12,641 nt of DNA, taken from Bacteroidales bacterium (GTDB taxonomy: Bacteria; Bacteroidota; Bacteroidia; Bacteroidales; VadinHA17). The position numbers and the translations under genes are program-made. The stretch is taken from positions 4,098-16,738 of the forward strand of contig PMEC01000243.1 in NCBI GenBank assembly GCA_003155705.1, given 5' to 3'. Positions within the stretch are counted from its first letter, which is position 1, and each line of letters starts with the position of its first letter. The notes beneath the pieces were generated by a model, which had not been told where the DNA came from, did not search any database, and saw only the letters and a list, made by a program, of their open reading frames with translations. Shown here one piece after another: positions 6,560 to 12,641 of the stretch.

Positions 6560-9424
6560 CTATTTCTTTTCTTTCTTTTTGTCTCTTTTGAAAACAAAGA
6601 AGAAGATTATTAGTCCGGTTCCAAGTAATACCCAGACTATCCAAAGATTATTACTTTCAGGTTTTACTATTTGTGATTCAATAACATCCGTTGGAATATC
6701 TTTAGCAGATATCAGGTCAATAAGTGCCTTGTAAAGAGAGATTTCGGAATAAGATCCTTTAGTTTTGTTCTTTAATAGATAAAGGACAACATCATTGGAA
6801 GTTTTAAATTTTACCTTTTTGAGATCATTGCCAGTTAGATAGATTTTCAAACCATCATCTGAATAAGATGCAAGATCTTCAAGATATTTTCCAGCCTCCG
6901 TTCCGGGTAATGAGCTTAGAATAGAAAGCATATCAGCCATCTCCGGATTTGTTATTCCAGCAGTAAGTGATTCATTATAGATTGATTGTAACCATTTCCC
7001 TCCATTTTTAATGTTTTTATTATCAGTTGCACTTACGGATTGTTTAATTAAAGTACCCTTGACATATTTATCACTATAAGCCAGAATTTTCTCCCTGGCC
7101 TTTGCGATGGAGGTATCAATGTCTGCTAAAATATCTGCGGCTATCTTGTTGAGATCTTCCGGTTGAATTTTGCCATTACTCTTTTCAGAAACATATTTTT
7201 GAAGATCAGTCCAGGTTTTTAGTCCGGCATTATAAATGTTCAGGCTGCTCATAATGTTTTTCAATTCTCCCTGGGTATTATGTGCCACCAGATCAACAGC
7301 AGACTGCGTAAGAACATTATCCATTACAGCTACTTTAAGAGCAGACTTATCAACGGCATCAGGACTAATACTGCTTTTAGCTGCTTCTTCTTTCAGATTT
7401 GAGATAATATCATCAACTCTTCCATATTGTTGTTTATCAAGTCTGGAACGCTGAATTACTTTTTTTAATTTATCATCAGCCCTGTTTCTCAACATATTGA
7501 TAAATGCGGTGGTCTGTTTTAGCGCAATTACCCTGCTGTACTCTGGTCTTACAATAGGTTGAGAGGTAATTACTTTCTCAAGTTTGACGAAGACATCCGA
7601 TGAAGTAGTGTTACTGAACTTATCAGTAAGTTTGAAGACGATCCTGTTATCTCCGGTCTTGGGAACCATTTTATAGACAAATAAAGAATCGGTGATAATG
7701 AAGTTTTCTGAAGTGATAAGAGAATCTCCCAGCCAATGTTCAACGGTAAGCACAGATTTTGGTTCAACTTTAATTGGAAATGCAATGGTATCGTTTTTTG
7801 CGACGGAAAGAGTCTTATTGCTTTCAACAGTTAAATCGGCAACAAAATCGGTTTTTGGCAAAGTTGTACCAGGGAGAACAAAGCTATCTGTTGGCTGAGT
7901 TATAGGAAGATCAATATTCTGAATACTTTTCTGGGCTCCGTCAGCCTCATATTTTAGTTCATACTTGCCTTGGGGCAGTTCAAATTTATATTCACCGGTA
8001 AGAGGGTTTGAATACACGATTACTGTCGCATTCGGATCTTCAAGATTAAGAGCGCTTACTTTTACACTGTCTTTAAAAACGCTCAACAGATCCCTTACCT
8101 TAACGATTCCTTTTACAAAGAACTTCCTTGGATGATCTTTTGAAAAAATTTCGATTCTATAAATATCCTGAAGTCCGCTGCCTGCCGGAATATTCATAGC
8201 ATAATATGCCTGATAGCCATCATGAACAGGATCGAAGAATACATCATCATCAGTTGTGTTAATAGGGACTCCGACATTAAGAGGAGTTGACCATTCCCCG
8301 TTATCCATCAGAGTCGAATAGAAAACATCATATCCTCCGATGTTAAAGTGCCCTCTTGAACTGAAAAATAGTGTTTTATCATCTTTCCCCAGAAACGGGC
8401 TTTCTTCATTATATATGGTATTAATAACAGGACCCAGGTTCTTTGCCGGGCCCCAGTTCCCTGAGCTGTCCTTTTGTGAAACATAGATGTCAAGACCCCC
8501 ATAAGTCCCTTTCCTGTTGGATGTGAAATAAAGTTTCTTCCCACTATGGCTTATTGTTGCATGCGATTCCCAGTATTTGGTATTAATGTTATCATTCAGT
8601 TTGATAAGATTTGACCATTTGTCATTTTGATCTCTTTTGGAAACATAAATATTTCCATCATAATCAGCTCCGGCCCTGTAAACATACAGTTCCCTTCCAT
8701 CATCTGAAATAGATGTAACAAAGTTTTTATCTTCAAAACCAAGACCAAAATCAGGAATTATATCTATTGGAGTTGTCCATTTCCCGTTAACTTTTTTAGT
8801 AAAATATACAGCTTCCTGAAATGGTTCAGTTCTATTATAGACCAAAACACTCTCATCTGCTGATACAACCGGGTTGTAATCAGAATATCTGCTGTTGATG
8901 ATATCACCAAGGTTTTCTTTCTTTATAAAGATTGGTAACTTCATAAGTTCCATCGCATTCCTGCACGACTCTATCTGTAAGTTAACTACTGCTGTATCAT
9001 AAACCTTAGGATCGAGATTCTTCTTGAAAAGTTCATACGTTTCAATCGCTTTCGGGAGCTGGTTATTAACTCGGTAGGCATTCGCCAGGTAATAGTAGGC
9101 ATCATAAGGCGCTTTAGTTTCCTTGTATCTTCCCTCTTTGTACTTAAGATTGATGTTTTTAACTGCATCTTCGAGAAACCTTATAGCTTCAGCTTTTCTT
9201 CCCTGAATGTTGATCAGACATTGTCCTGTCCTGTACTTAAAATTTGCATTGTTTGGTTCAATCCTGAGGAGTCCCTGATATAAGGGCAAGGCCTCTTTAT
9301 ACTCCTCATAGAGTACATAATTTTCTGCCTGAAAGAAATTATTTCTATTTTCAAGTCTTGCCTGTGGAAATACTTTAGCTACACTTATTGATAATAAACA
9401 ATATAGGAGAAGGGCCCTTTTCAT
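6560..9424 (-). CDS. TPR-PD40-CRD protein with helical domain and C-terminal membrane anchor
   Basis: A 954-residue protein, the longest and first-transcribed of the four paralogues. Order: signal peptide (MKRALLLYCLLSISVAKVFP), TPR-like helices (about 25-155), PD40 propeller (about 165-421, with TSNRKGTYGGLDIYVS and SSRGHFNIGGYDVFYS), CRD-like beta domain (about 434-518), an Ig-like beta stretch (about 525-615), about 300 residues of predicted helical sequence (about 625-920) that I do not recognise, then one membrane helix (927-945) and the basic tail KRDKKKEKK. An N-terminal signal plus C-terminal helix and positive tail imply a single-pass protein with its bulk in the periplasm and its tail in the cytoplasm, most simply in the inner membrane. 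I chose ATG 9424 because the upstream in-frame TTG (9448) lies within a TAGCTTTG promoter-like box and would put eight polar residues before the signal peptide. Family membership is firm; function is unknown. Confidence 0.9.
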   Translation of the reverse strand: MKRALLLYCLLSISVAKVFPQARLENRNNFFQAENYVLYEEYKEALPLYQGLLRIEPNNANFKYRTGQCLINIQGRKAEAIRFLEDAVKNINLKYKEGRYKETKAPYDAYYYLANAYRVNNQLPKAIETYELFKKNLDPKVYDTAVVNLQIESCRNAMELMKLPIFIKKENLGDIINSRYSDYNPVVSADESVLVYNRTEPFQEAVYFTKKVNGKWTTPIDIIPDFGLGFEDKNFVTSISDDGRELYVYRAGADYDGNIYVSKRDQNDKWSNLIKLNDNINTKYWESHATISHSGKKLYFTSNRKGTYGGLDIYVSQKDSSGNWGPAKNLGPVINTIYNEESPFLGKDDKTLFFSSRGHFNIGGYDVFYSTLMDNGEWSTPLNVGVPINTTDDDVFFDPVHDGYQAYYAMNIPAGSGLQDIYRIEIFSKDHPRKFFVKGIVKVRDLLSVFKDSVKVSALNLEDPNATVIVYSNPLTGEYKFELPQGKYELKYEADGAQKSIQNIDLPITQPTDSFVLPGTTLPKTDFVADLTVESNKTLSVAKNDTIAFPIKVEPKSVLTVEHWLGDSLITSENFIITDSLFVYKMVPKTGDNRIVFKLTDKFSNTTSSDVFVKLEKVITSQPIVRPEYSRVIALKQTTAFINMLRNRADDKLKKVIQRSRLDKQQYGRVDDIISNLKEEAAKSSISPDAVDKSALKVAVMDNVLTQSAVDLVAHNTQGELKNIMSSLNIYNAGLKTWTDLQKYVSEKSNGKIQPEDLNKIAADILADIDTSIAKAREKILAYSDKYVKGTLIKQSVSATDNKNIKNGGKWLQSIYNESLTAGITNPEMADMLSILSSLPGTEAGKYLEDLASYSDDGLKIYLTGNDLKKVKFKTSNDVVLYLLKNKTKGSYSEISLYKALIDLISAKDIPTDVIESQIVKPESNNLWIVWVLLGTGLIIFFFVFKRDKKKEKK

Positions 9425-9445
9425 AGGAAATCTGGTTTCATTACT

Positions 9446-9474
9446 CAAAGCTACTAATATAGCAGAAATATTGG
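9446..9474 (-). promoter_or_regulatory. Candidate Bacteroidota promoter for the 954-residue paralogue
   Basis: The minus strand has TAGCTTTG at 9453-9446, an exact fit to the Bacteroidota -7 consensus TAnnTTTG, 21 bases before the ATG at 9424. A TTTC sits about 20 bases upstream of it (near 9477-9474), three of four matches to the -33 TTTG box. The implied leader is short, about 15 bases. Motif-only evidence, but the placement also explains why the in-frame TTG at 9448 is not a start codon. Confidence 0.45.
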
Positions 9475-9570
9475 AAATAGGACAAATTGCTTAATGCCTT
9501 TTTACTAAACGATGTGATTTTTATGTAAAAATAATAAAATCCATGTCTAAATATTTTATAAAATCAGTGT

Positions 9571-9599
9571 CAAAAGTGCTCCATACTCCAGTTCACTTT
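9571..9599 (-). terminator. Weak terminator-like hairpin after the E2 gene
   Basis: On the minus strand AAAGTG (9599-9594) can pair with CACTTT (9578-9573) around a 15-base loop, followed only by a short T stretch and G. It lies about 20 bases after the E2 stop codon. The stem is short, AT-rich at one end and the loop is long, so it is a weak candidate; transcription may read through into the next gene. Confidence 0.25.
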
Positions 9600-9620
9600 A
9601 TGTAATGATTTAGTAGCATC

Positions 9621-10925
9621 TTACAAGTCTGCATTATAATCTTCAAGTATTTCTTTTACTCTTTTCAGAAATTTTCCTGCCAGCGCACCATCAATTACGC
9701 GATGATCATAACTTAAAGAGAGTATCATAATATGCCTTATCGCAATGACATCTCCCTCAGGTGTCTCAATTACAGCCGGCATCTTTCTCACGGCGCCCGT
9801 ACCAAGAATTGCAGCCTGGGGTTGATTTATTATTGGAGTACCTGCCAGGTTGTTATATGACCCAAAGTTCGTAATTGTAAATGTTCCTCCGGAAATCTCA
9901 TCGGGTTTAAGTTTGTTATTTCTTGCCCTGTCAGCCAGGTCATTGACAGCCCTGGCAATACCTGTAATACTTTTTTCATTTGCATTCTTAATAACCGGTA
10001 CAATAAGGTTGCCGTCAGGAAGGGCTGTAGCCATGCCAATATTAATATTTCTCTTTTTGATAATGTTTGTACCATCCACAGAGATATTTATCATTGGGAA
10101 GTCATTAAGCGCCCTGGCTGCTGCATCTATGAATACAGGAGTAAGTGTCAGTTTCTGCCCTTCTTTTGCCAGGAACTTTTCCTTTACGCTGTTTCTCCAC
10201 ATTACAAGTCTGGTAACGTCTGCATCAATAAAAGAAGTAACATGAGGTGACGTTCTTTTCGACATTACCATATGATCTGCTATTAATCTCCGTACTCTGT
10301 CCATCTCAATTACTTCATCTTTTCCCGATGATCTTGATCCGGCAGAACTAATTTCGGATGACTGCTTTGACTCAGGCGCTTTTTTCTTTTTCTTATTTTC
10401 CTCTTCATTTTTTTTGATCTCCAATAATTTCAGAAGATCGTCCCTGGTAATACGACCGTCCATCCCTGTTCCTGTTATTGCATCAAGCTCAGAATAACTA
10501 ATTCCTTCATGCGCAGCAATACTTCTAACCAGTGGTGAAATGAATTTACCTGAAGGAGTCCTGCTTTTCATCTCTTTTGATAAAGTTTCCTCTGCCTTTT
10601 TTTCCTGTTTAATTGAGTTAATGGTTTCCCTGACTCGTGCAATTTCCTTTTCGACTCTGGCAGGTTCTTCTTGTGTGTAGCTTTTGTCGTTCTCCAGAAT
10701 GGCTATTGGCTCACCAACCTTAACTATAGTGCCTTCCCTTGCAATTAATGAAACGATAGTTCCCGGTGCCGGAGACGGTACCTCCGAATCAACTTTATCT
10801 GTCGCAACCTCAACTATCGGATCTTCTTCATTCACAATGGTTCCTTCATTAACGAGCCATTTGTTTATTGTTGCTTCAATAACTCCTTCACCCATCGCAG
10901 GTAATAAAATATTAATTCTGGACAT
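9621..10925 (-). CDS. 2-oxo acid dehydrogenase E2 (dihydrolipoamide acyltransferase)
   Basis: A 434-residue complete E2 core subunit. It moves the acyl group from the E1-loaded lipoyl arm to CoA in a pyruvate- or branched-chain-type dehydrogenase complex in the cytoplasm. Domains: one lipoyl domain (1-80) with the lipoylated Lys44 in VATDKVDSEVPSP; a charged linker (85-120); an E3/E1-binding domain (about 124-170, SPLVRSIAAHEGI to GMDGRITRDDLL); a Lys/Ser-rich linker (172-203); and the catalytic acyltransferase domain (about 205-434) with the active-site motif SYDHRVIDG, His408 and Asp412. All key residues are present. The sequence does not settle which substrate class it serves. No E1 or E3 gene adjoins it here, so the partners must be encoded elsewhere. 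ATG at 10925 begins the lipoyl domain directly. No TAnnTTTG box or clear ribosome binding site is visible in the 99 bases upstream. Confidence 0.95.
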   Translation of the reverse strand: MSRINILLPAMGEGVIEATINKWLVNEGTIVNEEDPIVEVATDKVDSEVPSPAPGTIVSLIAREGTIVKVGEPIAILENDKSYTQEEPARVEKEIARVRETINSIKQEKKAEETLSKEMKSRTPSGKFISPLVRSIAAHEGISYSELDAITGTGMDGRITRDDLLKLLEIKKNEEENKKKKKAPESKQSSEISSAGSRSSGKDEVIEMDRVRRLIADHMVMSKRTSPHVTSFIDADVTRLVMWRNSVKEKFLAKEGQKLTLTPVFIDAAARALNDFPMINISVDGTNIIKKRNINIGMATALPDGNLIVPVIKNANEKSITGIARAVNDLADRARNNKLKPDEISGGTFTITNFGSYNNLAGTPIINQPQAAILGTGAVRKMPAVIETPEGDVIAIRHIMILSLSYDHRVIDGALAGKFLKRVKEILEDYNADL

Positions 10926-10980
10926 AAGTTTTTGTTTATAAGATGTTTCTTGAGATGTCTGTTACTTTTATTCAGAAAAC

Positions 10981-11020
10981 AATCTGACTCTGATATTGTT
11001 TAATCTGGGCATGTCAGAAT
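10981..11020 (-). terminator. Possible weak hairpin after the glycosyltransferase
   Basis: Minus-strand TCTGAC (11018-11013) can pair with GTCAGA (10988-10983) with flanking near-matches, around a loop of about 24 bases, followed by TTGTTTTC. It sits just after the TAG stop of the glycosyltransferase. The long loop and interrupted T run make it a poor intrinsic terminator; I list it because nothing else in this 99-base gap could end that transcript. Confidence 0.2.
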
Positions 11021-11024
11021 AATC

Positions 11025-12641
11025 CTACTTGTAAAAGTTTTTTGTACCATTTTTTAATCTGAACCTTAAAAATGAGTTACCAACAACAAGAATATCCTTC
11101 CTGTGATTTATTGATTTGCTCCCGATAATCAGCTTTTCTCCATTTGGAGCGATATGTATTTTGACATTACTTTCAGACAGAAGGTGCATTGAGTTAATTA
11201 TTTGAGAAGCAGTTAATCCTCTTGTAGAAAAGATGACCTCATTTATCCGGTTTATTCTAATAATTTCTTTTATCTGTTCAATGTTACCAAGTACATCATG
11301 ACCCAGGTCCTCCTGACTGGCACTTACACGACCAATGATAATAGAATTTGAACCCGAATCTTTTAAAAGCTTTCTGATATTATTTAATCCCTCTTCATCA
11401 CCGGCAACTATTGTCCTCCTCATTTTTGTCAGAGGATTTATGACAAATTCCAATCTGGTAAATGAAAGAAGTAACCTGTATAATGGTATAATAATAATGG
11501 CTGATAATCCTCCCAGTAGTACAACTGCCCGCGAGAATCTTAAATTCAGAGGGAGCATGGAGTAGATTGCAAAAATTGCAATGGATGAAAATACTATGCC
11601 TTTTATTACATCTGTTATCTTCGAAGGCAGCTTGTAACCACCCGCCAGGTACACTGTTAAAACTGTAGTCAGTGAGAATCCGGTAACGATAGTGTGACGG
11701 AAAAGGTCCGGATAGGTGTATTCTCCCCCAAACCTGTATTTCTCCCAGACAGGAATAATCGAAACAAAAAGTGCATAAAGCAGGGCACCGTCACAGACAG
11801 GAAGGAATATCTTCTTGAAAAAATTTCTCATCAGGGCAATCAGCCCCCAAAAATAAACCGCAGTCCGGATAATAAAAAAGAAATTTCTATGTCCACTTTC
11901 CATGTAATGTTTCTTTACAAAGATTATCATAGCATTATAAAAGTGGACTATATAATTAATATTTCCTTTTGTACTTTCACCTTTGTAATGGATAATTTTG
12001 ACTTCCGGGAAATAGTAATTCTTATAACCTGCTTTTAAAAGTCTGTAACTAAGGTCAATATCTTCTCCGTACATAAAGAAAGTTTCATCCAGGAGGCCGG
12101 TCCTTTCAAGTGCCTCTTTTCTTATGAACATAAATGCGCCTGAAATAATTTCAGCCTCACTGGTTGTTGAACTGTCAAGGTGCCCGAGATAATATCTGTT
12201 GAATATTTGAGATCTCGGAAAAAGAACTGAAAGTCCCGACATTTTAAAAAAAGCTGTTCCAGGTGTTGGTAAAGCCCTTTTTGATTCAGGTAATAATTTC
12301 CCATTGCCATTTATCATTTTAACTCCAAGAGCACCAGCGTCGGAATGCCCATTCATGAATGTTATGCATCGGGTAAAGGTATCTTCCTCAACTAAAGTAT
12401 CAGGATTAAGGAGCAGAATGAACTTGCCTTTGGATAGTTTTATTGCCTGATTATTGGCAACGGAAAACCCTGCGTTAAAAAGATTTCTGATGAGTTTAAC
12501 CTCAGGGAACTGGCTGATTACCATTGAACATGATCCGTCCGCGGAATTGTTATCAACAACAAATATCTCACAATCAGTTTTTTCTGATGCTTTCTGTACA
12601 GAATGAAGGCATTGTTCCAGAAAATGTCTGACATTATAACT
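11025..12641 (-). CDS. Family 2 glycosyltransferase fused to membrane/Rossmann module (5' partial)
   Basis: The reading frame is open to the window edge, giving 538 visible residues; the start is beyond 12641. The visible N-terminus, SYNVRHFLEQCLHSV, is the first helix of a GT2 (rhamnosyltransferase-like, COG1216) domain lacking only its first strand. GT2 motifs follow: VVDNNSADGS, LLLNPDTLVEED (sugar-nucleotide/metal site) and MYGEDIDLSYRLLKAGY (catalytic ED region), spanning about residues 1-245. After a hydrophobic segment (about 252-275), four more hydrophobic helices occur between about 281 and 393, then a Rossmann-like domain (about 405-510: TIVAGDEEG, then INEVIFSTRGLT and VKIHIAP). 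These resemble the membrane block and CoA_binding_3-like domain of polyprenyl glycosylphosphotransferases, but no sugar-phosphotransferase domain follows; the protein ends at TAG 11025. Expected role: adding a sugar to a lipid-linked glycan or surface polysaccharide at the inner membrane. An internal ATG at 12524 is inside the GT2 fold and is not the start. Confidence 0.9.
   Translation of the reverse strand, partial: SYNVRHFLEQCLHSVQKASEKTDCEIFVVDNNSADGSCSMVISQFPEVKLIRNLFNAGFSVANNQAIKLSKGKFILLLNPDTLVEEDTFTRCITFMNGHSDAGALGVKMINGNGKLLPESKRALPTPGTAFFKMSGLSVLFPRSQIFNRYYLGHLDSSTTSEAEIISGAFMFIRKEALERTGLLDETFFMYGEDIDLSYRLLKAGYKNYYFPEVKIIHYKGESTKGNINYIVHFYNAMIIFVKKHYMESGHRNFFFIIRTAVYFWGLIALMRNFFKKIFLPVCDGALLYALFVSIIPVWEKYRFGGEYTYPDLFRHTIVTGFSLTTVLTVYLAGGYKLPSKITDVIKGIVFSSIAIFAIYSMLPLNLRFSRAVVLLGGLSAIIIIPLYRLLLSFTRLEFVINPLTKMRRTIVAGDEEGLNNIRKLLKDSGSNSIIIGRVSASQEDLGHDVLGNIEQIKEIIRINRINEVIFSTRGLTASQIINSMHLLSESNVKIHIAPNGEKLIIGSKSINHRKDILVVGNSFLRFRLKNGTKNFYK

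Noticed and set aside
634..9424. The array as a complete type IX secretion locus
   Set aside because: Only a PorE-like domain order is present. None of the core genes (PorK, L, M, N, P, or the large SprA translocon) is visible in the window.
9553..9564. Perfect 12-bp palindrome ATTTTATAAAAT upstream of the 954-residue paralogue
   Set aside because: It is made only of A and T in an AT-rich gap, lies about 100 bases from the promoter box and has no second copy; likely chance.
9550..9578. TTGACA- and TATAAA-like boxes on the minus strand
   Set aside because: The spacing between them is far too short for a sigma-70 promoter, and Bacteroidota mainly use a different consensus.
9850..10245. 131-codon open frame on the plus strand opposite the E2 gene
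   Set aside because: It lies wholly antisense to the conserved catalytic domain of E2, its translation matches no family I know, and it has no promoter or ribosome site.
11025..12524. Complete glycosyltransferase starting at ATG 12524
   Set aside because: The frame continues upstream without a stop to 12641 and encodes conserved GT2 sequence (SYNVRHFLEQ, VVDNNSADGS), so the gene is cut by the window edge.

Overview
The window is a moderately AT-rich stretch of what is almost certainly a Bacteroidota chromosome, probably of the Bacteroidales/Marinilabiliales sort. The evidence is the run of periplasmic proteins built from TPR, PD40 propeller, carboxypeptidase-regulatory-like, OmpA-C and SPOR-like modules, together with upstream boxes that fit the Bacteroidota -7 consensus TAnnTTTG. 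All seven genes read on the minus strand, so transcription runs from high to low coordinates. No rRNA, tRNA, CRISPR array or insertion sequence is visible, and no gene-free stretch exceeds 300 bases.

From the right edge: a family-2 glycosyltransferase whose start lies outside the window (11025-12641). Its C-terminal half is a four-helix membrane block plus a Rossmann-like domain resembling the non-catalytic N-terminal half of polyprenyl glycosylphosphotransferases. Next is a 2-oxo acid dehydrogenase E2 acyltransferase (9621-10925), with no E1 or E3 gene beside it.

The centre of the window (634-9424) is a tandem array of four paralogues. Each has a signal peptide, an N-terminal TPR block of about 140 residues and a PD40/WD40-like propeller with about five visible blade repeats. 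The C-terminal modules differ. The first gene (6560-9424) has a CRD-like beta domain, an Ig-like stretch, about 300 residues of unassigned helical sequence and a C-terminal membrane anchor. The second (5180-6454) stops exactly at the end of the propeller. The third (3147-5129) has a CRD, a Pro-rich linker and one SPOR-like domain. The fourth (634-3150) has a CRD, an OmpA-like peptidoglycan-binding domain and two SPOR-like repeats. The fourth has the same domain order as PorE of the type IX secretion system, with SPOR-like repeats added. I infer that the array encodes a modular cell-envelope assembly running from an inner-membrane anchor to the peptidoglycan.

A clear intrinsic terminator (6524-6549) separates the first paralogue from the other three. 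The third and fourth overlap by 4 bases (ATGA). A GNAT acetyltransferase gene (92-613) follows 20 bases downstream and is probably the last gene of that unit. The left edge (1-93) is a block of short direct and inverted repeats. Computed long starts of two paralogues are TTG triplets that fall inside TAnnTTTG promoter-like boxes, so I moved those starts to the downstream ATGs.
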